A stretch of 64,000 bases of DNA. It comes from Acidimicrobiales bacterium (GTDB lineage Bacteria; Actinomycetota; Acidimicrobiia; Acidimicrobiales; DATDAH01). The stretch spans positions 1 to 64,000 of the forward strand of contig JAEUJM010000027.1 of assembly GCA_016794585.1 (NCBI GenBank), written 5' to 3'. The notes beneath the pieces were generated by a model. It ran no database searches and was not told where the DNA came from. It saw only the letters and a program-made list of their open reading frames with translations. A program made the position numbers and the translations under genes. Shown here piece by piece: positions 52,529 to 60,219 of this stretch; within the stretch, counting starts at the first letter, position 1; every line of letters starts with the position of its first letter.

Positions 52529-54172
52529 CCTCCGACCCACGTGCAGACGGGCGTGGGCCACGGCGGCATCGAGGTCGTCGAACAGGTGACGTTCGTGGGC
52601 GAGCCGGTCCAGCGCGCCGACGGCCTCGAGCACCTTCAGGTGCTCCGGGCGCGGCCCTTTCAGCAGCACGGTGATGCCACGGTGCTCGAGCTCGTCGACG
52701 ATCTCGCCGAGGGCCTGGGCCCCGGTCGCGTCGAGCACCTGGAGGCCGGGGAGCCGCAGGATGACCACCTCGACGTCGGCGACGGCGGCCAGTTCGGTGA
52801 GGAAGCGCTGGGCGGCGCCGAAGAAGAGGGCCCCGTCGAGGCGGTAGGCGACGATGTGCTCGGCGAGGAGGTCGCGCTCGGCGTCCGGATCGACCTCGGG
52901 GTCGACGGTGACCGGCACGGCCTCGGCGGTGCGGGCGACGTGGCGCAGGGCGAGGACGGCGGCGGCGGCGACCCCGATCTCGACCGCGACGATGAGGTCG
53001 AACACCACGGTCGCCACGGCCGTGAGCACGAGCACGATGGCGTCGGAGCGAGTCGAGCGCAGGACGGCGCGGATGTTGTGCACGTCGACCATCCGCACCG
53101 CGGTGACGATGAGCACACCGGCCAGTGCGGCGAGCGGGATGCGGGCCACGAGCGAGGCGGCGAAGAGGACGACGGCGACGAGGGTGACCGAGTGCACGAG
53201 CGCCGCCACCCGGGTGCGGGCACCCGCCCGGACGTTCACCGCGGTGCGGGCGATGGCGCCGGTGGCGGGCATGCCCCCGAGGAGCGGGCTGACCACGTTG
53301 GCCAGCCCTTGGCCGAACAGCTCGCGGTCGGGGTCGTGGCGGGGGCCGTCGGCCATGCCGTCGGCGACCTTGGCCGACAGGAGGCTCTCGATCGCGGCCA
53401 GGGCGGCGATGGCGAATGCCGCGCTGAGGTAGCGGTCGAGGTCACCCACGGCGACGTGGGGCAGGTGGAGGGTGGGCAGGGCCTGGGGCAGGGTGCCGAT
53501 GGTGGTGACGTCGAGGTCGGCGACCGCCGCGACGACCGTGGCGGCGAGGACCGCGAGGAGCGACGCCGGCAGGGACCGGTGGAGGCGCGGCGCCACCACC
53601 ATGATCACGGCCACCAGCGCGACCAGGCCGACTGCGGCGAGGTTGACGTCGCCGATCGCGTCGGCGACGGCGCGCCCGGCCACGACCGCTGTGTTCTCCC
53701 CCTCGGGCTTGGGGACACCCAGGGCGTTGGGCACCTGCTGGAGGGCGATGATGACCGCGATGCCGAGGGTGAAGCCCTCGACCACCGGCCAGGGGATGTA
53801 GGCGAGGTAGCGCCCGAGCCGCAGCAGCGCGCCGGCGATGACCAGGAGCCCGGCGAGGACGCCGGCGATGATCACGCCGTCGGCGCCGTGGCGGGCCACG
53901 AGGGGCACCAGCACCACGGTCATCGCGCCGGTCGGGCCGGACACCTGGAGGTTCGAGCCCCCGAACACCGCGGCGACGACGCCGGCCACGATGGCGGTGG
54001 TCAGACCGGCGGCGGCGCCGAGACCCGTGGTGATGCCGAAGGCGAGGGCGAGGGGGAGGGCCACGACGGCGACGGTGAGACCGGCCACCAGGTCGTTGCG
54101 CCAGCGCCGGCGCAGGCCGTCGTAGTCGGATCGTCGGGGGAGCAGCGCGGTGACGCGGGCGGGTGCGTTCAT
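52457..54172 (-). CDS. SulP-family anion transporter with STAS domain
   Basis: The protein is 571 aa. The membrane part has SulP motifs (LVAGLTVAVVALPLALAFGITTG, FGGSNLQVSGPTGAMTVVLVPLV), and the STAS domain begins near residue 440 (GALFFGAAQRFLTELA, then LRLPGLQVLDATGAQALGEI). It moves inorganic anions such as sulfate or bicarbonate. The gene starts in a 4-nt ATGA overlap with the ArsR gene, which probably regulates it. Confidence 0.9.
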   Translation of the reverse strand: MNAPARVTALLPRRSDYDGLRRRWRNDLVAGLTVAVVALPLALAFGITTGLGAAAGLTTAIVAGVVAAVFGGSNLQVSGPTGAMTVVLVPLVARHGADGVIIAGVLAGLLVIAGALLRLGRYLAYIPWPVVEGFTLGIAVIIALQQVPNALGVPKPEGENTAVVAGRAVADAIGDVNLAAVGLVALVAVIMVVAPRLHRSLPASLLAVLAATVVAAVADLDVTTIGTLPQALPTLHLPHVAVGDLDRYLSAAFAIAALAAIESLLSAKVADGMADGPRHDPDRELFGQGLANVVSPLLGGMPATGAIARTAVNVRAGARTRVAALVHSVTLVAVVLFAASLVARIPLAALAGVLIVTAVRMVDVHNIRAVLRSTRSDAIVLVLTAVATVVFDLIVAVEIGVAAAAVLALRHVARTAEAVPVTVDPEVDPDAERDLLAEHIVAYRLDGALFFGAAQRFLTELAAVADVEVVILRLPGLQVLDATGAQALGEIVDELEHRGITVLLKGPRPEHLKVLEAVGALDRLAHERHLFDDLDAAVAHARLHVGRRSTDLGDLEVLEADVEGVDDVHHV

Positions 54173-54507
54173 CCGGGCACCTCGGCGGCGAGGTCGGCGA
54201 TCAGGTCCCGGGTCTCGGTGAGGTTGTTGAGGAGCAGCTGCTTCGCCACGGCGAGCAGGTCGGCCACGAGCGGGTCCCGCAGCGCGTAGTGCACGGACGA
54301 CCCCTCCCGGCGGGAGGTCACGAGGCCGGCGCGGCGCAGGACGCCGAGCTGCTGGCTGAGGTGGGAGGACTCGATCCCCACCAGGGGCTGGAGGTCGCCG
54401 ACCGTGCGCTCGCCCTCCACGAGGACCTCGAGGATGCGCACGCGTGCCGGGTGGCCGAGGGCCTTGAACAGGTCGGCCTTCACCTCGGCCAGTGGACGGT
54501 TCTCCAT
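54169..54507 (-). CDS. ArsR-family regulator without Cys ligands
   Basis: The protein is 112 aa and has the ArsR winged HTH: FKALGHPARVRILEVLVEGERTVGDLQPLVGIESSHLSQQLGVLRRAGLVTSRREGSSVHYAL. There is no Cys anywhere in the protein, so the usual arsenic or CadC-type metal site is missing and the signal must be something else. It is coupled to the SulP transporter (ATGA), and a palindromic site lies just upstream. Autorepression is likely. Confidence 0.85.
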   Translation of the reverse strand: MENRPLAEVKADLFKALGHPARVRILEVLVEGERTVGDLQPLVGIESSHLSQQLGVLRRAGLVTSRREGSSVHYALRDPLVADLLAVAKQLLLNNLTETRDLIADLAAEVPG

Positions 54508-54516
54508 GGTTTGATC

Positions 54517-54536
54517 ATATGACGTATTCGTCAGAT
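54517..54536. promoter_or_regulatory. Palindromic operator upstream of the ArsR-SulP operon
   Basis: ATATGACG and CGTCAGAT are inverted around TATT, with one mismatch in 8. The site is 10 bp before the regulator's start codon and stands out as AT-rich. It fits the size and form of ArsR-family operators. Confidence 0.6.
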
Positions 54537-54578
54537 AGTCAGATCAGTGCCGTCGCCCGTCCCTCGGCCACCCGTGCC

Positions 54579-54830
54579 TCAGGTCGGGTCGGGGTCGTCG
54601 AAGCCGGCCACGATGCGCTCGACCTCCATGCGGGCGCCGTCGATGCGGCCCCGGCAGTGGGCGATGAGCGCCGCCGCCCGCGCCACCCGCTCGGCCAGCA
54701 GGTCGACGTCGAGGGTGTCGTCCTCGAGCTCGGCGAGGATGGTCTCGAGCTCGGCGAGGGCCTCGCCATAGCCCAGCTCGGCGACGTCGGCGACGTCGAT
54801 GGCTGGGTCGGAATCGTCGGGGTCAGGCAT
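54579..54830 (-). CDS. xseB: Exodeoxyribonuclease VII small subunit
   Basis: The protein is 83 aa from ATG 54830. It is helical, with the family core LGYGEALAELETILAELEDDTLDVDLLAERVARAAALIAHCRGRI. XseB binds XseA to form exonuclease VII, which degrades single-stranded DNA. It overlaps the xseA stop by 8 bp. The acidic N-terminus (MPDPDDSDPAI) is extra. Confidence 0.93.
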   Translation of the reverse strand: MPDPDDSDPAIDVADVAELGYGEALAELETILAELEDDTLDVDLLAERVARAAALIAHCRGRIDGARMEVERIVAGFDDPDPT

Positions 54831-56100
54831 CCACGGTGCTCCGGATCTCGCCGCCGCCCACCCGCGTGTGCAGGTGGTCGCCGGGGGTGACGTCGTCGGG
54901 GGACCGCACGAGGCGGCCGTCGGCGGTACGGGTGAGCGACCAGCCGCGGGCCAGGGTGCGGGCGGGATCGAGGGCCAGGACCCGCGCTTCGAGCGCGTCG
55001 AGGTGGCGCGCCGCCTGGCGCACCGTCCGGGGCGGGTCCGTCGCGAGCCGGTGGCCGGCACGGTCGAGGGTGGCCTCGGCACCACGCAGGCCGGTGCGGC
55101 TGGCGTGCACCACGGCGCCGGCGGCGCCGTCGAGGGTGCGCTGGTGCTGGTCGAGCTGCGCCTCGCTGCGCTGCACCACGCGGCCCCACACCTCGTCGCG
55201 TCGGGCGCACCAGCGCAGCACGCGGTCGACCAGGCCGGCGGCGCACGCCGTCGGCGTCTTGTAGCGGGTGTGGGCCACGGCGTCGGCGACGCTGTCGTCG
55301 GTCTCGTGGCCGATGCCGGTGAGGACGGGGACGGGCAGCAGGGCGATGGCGCGGGCGATGAACTCGCTGTCGAAGGCGGCCAGGTCGGACCGGGCGCCGC
55401 CGCCCCGCACGAGGGCGACGACGTCCACGTCGAGGCCGGCGGCGGCGCGCAGGGCGTGGGCGACCGTGGCACCGGCGAGGTGGCCCTGCACCCGGGCGTG
55501 CACGACGGTCACCTGCCAGCCGAGGCCGCTGGACTCCAGCTCGTGGAGGAAGTCGTGGCAGGCGGCGCTGCCGTCGCTGGTGACCAGGGCCACCCGGAGC
55601 GGGACCGCGGGGAGGGCACGGCGCCCGTTGGCGTCGAGCAGGCCTTCGGCGGCCAGCGCCTGGAGCAGTCGGTCGCGCTCGGCGGCCATCCGCCCGAGCG
55701 TGTAGGCCGGGTCGATGGCCGACATCTGGAGCTGCACCCGGCTCTGGGCGTTGTAGAAGCTGACCGTGCCCCGGATGCGCACGGCCAGGCCGTCGGTCAT
55801 GCGCAGGCCCGCGCCGGACTCCTTGAGCGTCTGGTTCACGCCGTGCTTGTCCGACTCCCAGAGCACGACGGGGATGGACGCCGCCTGGCGCCGGCCTGTG
55901 GCCGAGGGTTCGACCAGGTCGAAGTAGACGTGCCCGCTGGCCGGCCGGCTCAGGCTGTGGATCTCACCCTCCACCCACACGGGCGCGGTGAAACCCTTGC
56001 GCAGCACGGCGGCGATGCGCTGGCTCAGCTCGCTGACCGTCAGCGTGCTGAGCGCCTCGGTGTCGAACAGCTGGTCCACGGCGCCGACGCTAGCCAGCAT
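54823..56100 (-). CDS. xseA: Exodeoxyribonuclease VII large subunit
   Basis: The protein is 425 aa. An N-terminal OB fold (LTVSELSQRIAAVLRKGFTAPVWVEGEIHSL, then SGHVYFDL) precedes the catalytic part (VALVTSDGSAACHDFLHEL, LVRGGGARSDLAAFDSEFIARAIALLPVPVLTGIGHETDDSVADAVAHTRYKTPTA). These are the standard XseA signatures. It starts divergently 14 bp from the Fur-family gene. Confidence 0.95.
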   Translation of the reverse strand: MLASVGAVDQLFDTEALSTLTVSELSQRIAAVLRKGFTAPVWVEGEIHSLSRPASGHVYFDLVEPSATGRRQAASIPVVLWESDKHGVNQTLKESGAGLRMTDGLAVRIRGTVSFYNAQSRVQLQMSAIDPAYTLGRMAAERDRLLQALAAEGLLDANGRRALPAVPLRVALVTSDGSAACHDFLHELESSGLGWQVTVVHARVQGHLAGATVAHALRAAAGLDVDVVALVRGGGARSDLAAFDSEFIARAIALLPVPVLTGIGHETDDSVADAVAHTRYKTPTACAAGLVDRVLRWCARRDEVWGRVVQRSEAQLDQHQRTLDGAAGAVVHASRTGLRGAEATLDRAGHRLATDPPRTVRQAARHLDALEARVLALDPARTLARGWSLTRTADGRLVRSPDDVTPGDHLHTRVGGGEIRSTVDA

Positions 56101-56114
56101 GCGATGATCGGGCG

Positions 56115-56558
56115 ATGGCCTGTGAGGGGGCGGCGCACGAACCCGAGGTGGACCGCCTGCTCGCGCTGTTGGCTGCGGACGGTGGACGGCGCACGCCGGC
56201 GCGGCGGACCATCGTCGCCGCCTTCGTCGCCGCCGGCAGTGCCCTCACGGCCGACGAGCTGACCGTCCGGGTGCAGGACGCCGCCCCCGAGATCAACCAG
56301 TCCACGGTCTACCGGGTGCTCGAAGCGCTCGAAGCGGTGGGGGCCGCCGACCGGGCCGAGACCGGGCGCGAAGCGGCGTCGTGGCACCTGGTGGCCGGCG
56401 CCCACCATCACCTGCGCTGCTCGTCGTGCGGCCGCGTCGAGGAGCTGGCTACCGAGCACGTGGATCCCTTGGCGGCGGCGGTCGACCGCGCGACCGGTTT
56501 CGCCCTGTCCGATCACCTCGTGCTCGCCGGACTCTGCGAGGCCTGCCGGGCCGGCTGA
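56115..56558 (+). CDS. Fur-family metalloregulator, possible nickel regulator
   Basis: The protein is 147 aa. The HTH region is LTADELTVRVQDAAPEINQSTVYRVLEALEAVGAADR. A His-rich sensor (WHLVAGAHHHLRCSSCGRVEEL) and a final CEAC form the structural zinc site with CSSC. It binds DNA when loaded with metal. The next operon is an ECF nickel/cobalt transporter, and a Nur-like box lies between them, so Nur is the best guess; Zur is the main alternative. Confidence 0.85.
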   Translation: MACEGAAHEPEVDRLLALLAADGGRRTPARRTIVAAFVAAGSALTADELTVRVQDAAPEINQSTVYRVLEALEAVGAADRAETGREAASWHLVAGAHHHLRCSSCGRVEELATEHVDPLAAAVDRATGFALSDHLVLAGLCEACRAG

Positions 56559-56578
56559 CCCGCTCCCCGAACCCCCTA

Positions 56579-56595
56579 CTGCGAACTGCTTGCAA
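56579..56595 (+). promoter_or_regulatory. Nur-box-like site before cbiM
   Basis: The sequence CTGCGA, five bases, then TTGCAA matches the Streptomyces Nur-box form tTGCaa-N5-ttGCAA: the right half is exact and the left half matches 4 of 6. It is 30 bp before the cbiM start. It would let nickel repress the transporter. The match is by eye. Confidence 0.45.
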
Positions 56596-56624
56596 CAGCA
56601 GGAGGTCTGCGGTAGGACGGGGCG

Positions 56625-57326
56625 GTGCACATCCCCGACGGGTTCTTCGACGCCCCGACCTCCGTCGCGGCGGGGGCGGTCGCCGTCGGCGGTGTGGCCG
56701 TGGCCATCCGCCGCACCCGCGAGCAGATGGCCGAGAAGGAGGTGGCGCTCGCGGGACTGACCTCCGCGTTCCTCTTCGCGGTGCAGATGATGAACTTCCC
56801 GGTGGCCGCGGGGACGAGCGGCCACCTGCTCGGCGGGGTGCTCGCCGCGGTCCTGGTCGGCCCCTGGCTGGGGGTCCTCTGCCTGACCGTCGTCGTCGTG
56901 GTGCAGTGCCTCCTCTTCGCCGACGGCGGCCTCAGTGCCCTCGGCCTCAACGTCGTGAACATGGCCCTCGTCCCCTGCCTCGGGGGCTGGGTGGTCTTCC
57001 GCGGCCTGCGCCTCGTGCTGCCCCGCTCGCACGCCGGCGTGGTGGTCGCCGCCGGCGTGGCCGCCGGCCTCTCGGTGGTGCTCGCCGCCGTGGCCTTCAC
57101 GGTCGAGTACGCCGTCGGGGGCACGGCCGATGTCTCGGTGCGAGCCGTGCTCGGCGCCATGGTGGGGGTGCACACCCTGATCGGCGTCGGCGAGGGTGTG
57201 ATCACCGGAGCGGTCGTGGCGGCCGTGCTCGCCGCCCGTCCCGACCTCGTGGTCGGAGCGAGGGACCTCCTGGGCGCCGTCCCCGTCCCCTCCGCCGCAG
57301 CTCCGGCGGGCGAGGCACGCTCGTGA
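56625..57326 (+). CDS. cbiM: ECF cobalt/nickel transporter substrate-binding protein
   Basis: The protein is 233 aa from GTG 56625. It begins MHIPDGFF, the conserved CbiM/NikM N-terminus whose free amine and His2 bind the metal. Seven helices follow, with FAVQMMNFPVAAGTSGHLLGGVLAAVLVGPW and GLNVVNMALVPCLGGW as family signatures. It selects Co2+ or Ni2+. Which one cannot be told from the sequence. It is first in an operon with 4-nt overlaps. Confidence 0.93.
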   Translation: MHIPDGFFDAPTSVAAGAVAVGGVAVAIRRTREQMAEKEVALAGLTSAFLFAVQMMNFPVAAGTSGHLLGGVLAAVLVGPWLGVLCLTVVVVVQCLLFADGGLSALGLNVVNMALVPCLGGWVVFRGLRLVLPRSHAGVVVAAGVAAGLSVVLAAVAFTVEYAVGGTADVSVRAVLGAMVGVHTLIGVGEGVITGAVVAAVLAARPDLVVGARDLLGAVPVPSAAAPAGEARS

Positions 57327-57613
57327 GTCGACGGGTCCTGGCCCTGCTCGTGGCCGGAGGGTTGGCGGTGGCGCTCGCCGTCGCGGTGCTCGCGGCCCCT
57401 TGGGCCAGCAGCGAGCCCGACGGTCTCGAGCGCGTGGCCACCGACGAGGGCATCGCCGCCGAGCAGGACGACCACACGTTCGCCGCCAGTCCCGCTGCGG
57501 ACTACGCCACCGCTCCTTGGCGGGCGGCCGGCGTGGTGCTGGTGTTCGCCCTCGGAGCCGGCCTCGCGGCGATCGTGCGCACCCGGCGGCGCGGCGACCC
57601 CGCCGTCGGGTGA
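57323..57613 (+). CDS. PDGLE-domain subunit of the ECF transporter
   Basis: The protein is 96 aa from GTG 57323, overlapping the cbiM stop. It has two membrane helices (LALLVAGGLAVALAVAVLAAPW and APWRAAGVVLVFALGAGLAAIV), and between them SSEPDGLERVA, the PDGLE signature of CbiN/NikN-type subunits. It assists metal entry in the core complex. It overlaps cbiQ as GTGA. Confidence 0.88.
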   Translation: MSRRVLALLVAGGLAVALAVAVLAAPWASSEPDGLERVATDEGIAAEQDDHTFAASPAADYATAPWRAAGVVLVFALGAGLAAIVRTRRRGDPAVG

Positions 57614-58347
57614 CCAGGGCAGAGCGCCTGCCCGCCCACGTCAAGGTGGTCGGCGCGCTCGTCTTCGTCTTCGGCGTGGTGGCCACCCCTCGCACCGCGG
57701 TCCCCGCGCTGCTCGTCGACGCCGTCGCCGTGGCCGTCGTCGCGGGCCTGGCCCGCGTCCGGGCCTCGACGGTGCTGCGCCGCCTCGTCATCGAAGTGCC
57801 GTTCCTCGCCTTCGCCCTGCTGCTCCCCTTCGTGGCCAGGGGGGAGCAGGTCGTCGTCGCCGGGGTCGCCGTGTCCGAGGAGGGGCTCTGGGCGGCGTGG
57901 AACATCCTCGCGAAGGGCACCATCGGCGTGGCGGTGGCGGTGGTGCTGTCCGCCACGACCCCGGCGGCGGACCTGTTGGCCGGCCTGGACCGATTGCGGG
58001 TCCCCGTCGCCTTCACCGCCATCGGCGGCTTCATGGTCCGCTTCGGCGCCGTGCTCGGCGGCGAGGTGGAGCGCCTGCGCATCGCCCGGATCTCGCGGGG
58101 GGACGATCCCCGCTGGCTCTGGCAGGCCCGCTCGGTGGCCACCACCGCGGGGGCGCTGTTCGTCCGCTCGTTCGAGCGTGGCGAGCGGGTCCACGTGGCC
58201 ATGGTCTCGCGTGGCTTCGACGGCACCTGGCCCCGTGGCGACGACGTCCCGGCACCCCCGTCGGCGTGGCTCGCGGCCGGAGCGTTCGCCGCGGTGTCCG
58301 TCGTCGGCGCCACCGTGGCGCTCGTCGCGGTGTCGGGGGTGGGCTGA
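57610..58347 (+). CDS. cbiQ: ECF transporter transmembrane protein
   Basis: The protein is 245 aa from GTG 57610. It has membrane helices and the two Ala-Arg-Gly-type coupling helices of the T component (RLRIARISRGDDPRW, then GERVHVAMVSRGFDGTW). It links the metal-binding subunit to the ATPase. It overlaps the PDGLE gene by 4 nt and precedes cbiO by 1 bp. Confidence 0.9.
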   Translation: MTRAERLPAHVKVVGALVFVFGVVATPRTAVPALLVDAVAVAVVAGLARVRASTVLRRLVIEVPFLAFALLLPFVARGEQVVVAGVAVSEEGLWAAWNILAKGTIGVAVAVVLSATTPAADLLAGLDRLRVPVAFTAIGGFMVRFGAVLGGEVERLRIARISRGDDPRWLWQARSVATTAGALFVRSFERGERVHVAMVSRGFDGTWPRGDDVPAPPSAWLAAGAFAAVSVVGATVALVAVSGVG

Positions 58348-58348
58348 C

Positions 58349-59080
58349 GTGGGTGTCCTGGTCGAGGCCGTGCACCACGCCTATCCGGACGGACGGGTGG
58401 CGCTCCGCGGCGTCGACCTCGAGGTGGCGACGGGGGAGCGGGTCGCGGTGCTCGGTCCCAACGGCGCCGGCAAGACCACCCTGGTGCTCCACCTCAACGG
58501 GGTCCTCCTCCCACAGGCGGGCCGCGTCCTGGTGGACGGCCTCGACACCACGGCGAAGGCAGACGTGCGCGAGGTCCGCCGCCGCGTGGGCATCGCCTTC
58601 CAGGACCCCGACGACCAGCTCTTCTGCCCCACCGTCCGCCAGGACGTGGCCTTCGGCCCGGCCAACCTCGGCCTCGACGGCGACCAGGTCGAGGCCCGCG
58701 TGGTCGAGGCCCTCGAGGCGGTGGGCATGGCCGACGCCGCCGACCGGGCGCCGCACCACCTCAGCCTCGGGGAGCGCCGGCGGGTGGCCGTCGCCACGGT
58801 GCTCGCGATGCGCCCCACCACCCTCGTGCTGGACGAGCCGTCGGCCAATCTCGACCCGGCCGCCCGCAGCGAGCTGGCCGCGGTGCTCCGCTCGCTGCCC
58901 GAGCTCACCCTCGTGGTCGTCACCCACGACCTGCCCTACGCCCTCGAGCTGTGCCCCCGCTCGGTGGTGCTCGACGAGGGCCGGATCGTCGAGGACGACG
59001 CCACCGCCGTGCTGCTGGCCGATTCCGACCGCCTCGCTGTCCACCGCCTCGCCCTGCCGCACGGCCTCCGTCTCGCCTGA
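58349..59080 (+). CDS. cbiO: ECF transporter ATP-binding protein
   Basis: The protein is 243 aa from GTG 58349. Walker A is LGPNGAGKTTLVLHL near residue 36, the Q-loop is AFQDPDDQLF, the signature is LSLGERRRVAVA, Walker B is TLVLDEPSANLD, and the switch His is VVTHDLPYAL. It hydrolyses ATP to drive metal uptake. It is the last gene of the operon, before a degenerate hairpin. Confidence 0.95.
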   Translation: MGVLVEAVHHAYPDGRVALRGVDLEVATGERVAVLGPNGAGKTTLVLHLNGVLLPQAGRVLVDGLDTTAKADVREVRRRVGIAFQDPDDQLFCPTVRQDVAFGPANLGLDGDQVEARVVEALEAVGMADAADRAPHHLSLGERRRVAVATVLAMRPTTLVLDEPSANLDPAARSELAAVLRSLPELTLVVVTHDLPYALELCPRSVVLDEGRIVEDDATAVLLADSDRLAVHRLALPHGLRLA

Positions 59081-59096
59081 AGGCCTCCTTCCTCCC

Positions 59097-59146
59097 GTTC
59101 CGGGTACGCCGGAGGGGCCGTCCACGACACGGGGGAGTACCCAGAA
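59097..59146 (+). terminator. Degenerate hairpin after cbiO
   Basis: GTTCCGGGTAC (59097-59107) and GTACCCAGAA (59137-59146) are inverted, with a poorly paired middle. The ends are the same as those of the near-perfect hairpin at 14657-14706. It lies 16 bp after the cbiO stop. Confidence 0.45.
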
Positions 59147-59193
59147 GGGCTGGGACGGGGTTCTCGGGGCGGTCGGGGTGCGAGAATGGCGGC

Positions 59194-60219
59194 GTGGGGG
59201 ACACGTTGATCGGGCCGGGGGTCCGCCAGATCGACACACTGCTCGGTGGGTGGGAGCGGGTCACCGCCGGCTACCTGATCGAAGGGCCGGCGCCCGTACT
59301 GGTCGAGACGGGCAGCCAGAGCTCGGTGGCCGAGCTGCTCGCCGCCCTCGACGCGCTGGGGGTCGCCCCCGACGAGCTCGCCGGCATCGCCGTCACCCAC
59401 ATCCACCTGGACCACGCCGGCGGGGTGGGCGACGTGGCCAAGGCCTTCCCCAAGGCCACGGTGTACGTGCACGAGCGGGGGGCCCGCCACCTCGTCGACC
59501 CGAGCCGCCTCGTGGCCTCGGCGGCCACGGTCTACGGCGACCTGCTCGACACGCTCTACGGCCGCCTGGAGCCCACCGCGGCCGAGCGGGTGCACGTGCT
59601 CGCCGACGGGGAGGACATCCGCATCGGCCCCACCCGCACCCTCACCACGGTCGACTCGCCCGGTCACGCCAAGCACCACCTCGCCCTGCACGACTCGGAG
59701 AGCGGACTGCTGTTCGCCGGCGACGCCGTGGGGGTGCGGTTGCCCGACGCCGGCATCCTGCGCCCGGCCACCCCTCCGCCGGACTTCGACCTCGACCAGG
59801 CGCTCCACTCGCTCGACCGCTTCGCCGAGCGGCGGCCGGCAGGCATCGCCCTGGCCCACTTCGGCCTCGTCCCCGACCCGGGCGAGATCCTGGCCGAGGC
59901 CCACGACACCCTGCGGCGCTGGGCCGAGGTGGCCGAGGCCGCGTGGCGGGAGGACCGTGACATCGCCGCCGCGCTCGACGAGGCCTTCGGGGCCGACCTC
60001 GCGGGTGTGGACCCTGCCCTGCGTGAGAAGCTGGAGACGCTGAACGGCATTCACTCCAACGCCGCCGGGTTCCGCCGATGGCTTGATCAACGGGCCGGCG
60101 CCGGCCCGGCGACCCACCCGCACCCGCATCGCCATCCCCACTCCCATGGCCACCCGCACCCCCACGCCGAGCCCCCTGCGGGCGACGACGCCCTCGGAGC
60201 CTCACCCCCGGAGGGCTGA
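59194..60219 (+). CDS. Metallo-beta-lactamase-fold hydrolase with His-rich tail
   Basis: The protein is 341 aa from GTG 59194. The metal site is in VTHIHLDHAGG near residue 66, with a later Asp in LLFAGDAVGV and His in ALAHFGLV. It resembles glyoxalase-II-like hydrolases. The last 35 residues are an extra tail with about ten His in HPHPHRHPHSHGHPHPH, which should bind Ni, Co or Zn. The tail and the position just after the Ni/Co transporter operon suggest a link to metal supply. The gene ends in TGATG, coupling it to the next. Confidence 0.85.
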   Translation: MGDTLIGPGVRQIDTLLGGWERVTAGYLIEGPAPVLVETGSQSSVAELLAALDALGVAPDELAGIAVTHIHLDHAGGVGDVAKAFPKATVYVHERGARHLVDPSRLVASAATVYGDLLDTLYGRLEPTAAERVHVLADGEDIRIGPTRTLTTVDSPGHAKHHLALHDSESGLLFAGDAVGVRLPDAGILRPATPPPDFDLDQALHSLDRFAERRPAGIALAHFGLVPDPGEILAEAHDTLRRWAEVAEAAWREDRDIAAALDEAFGADLAGVDPALREKLETLNGIHSNAAGFRRWLDQRAGAGPATHPHPHRHPHSHGHPHPHAEPPAGDDALGASPPEG

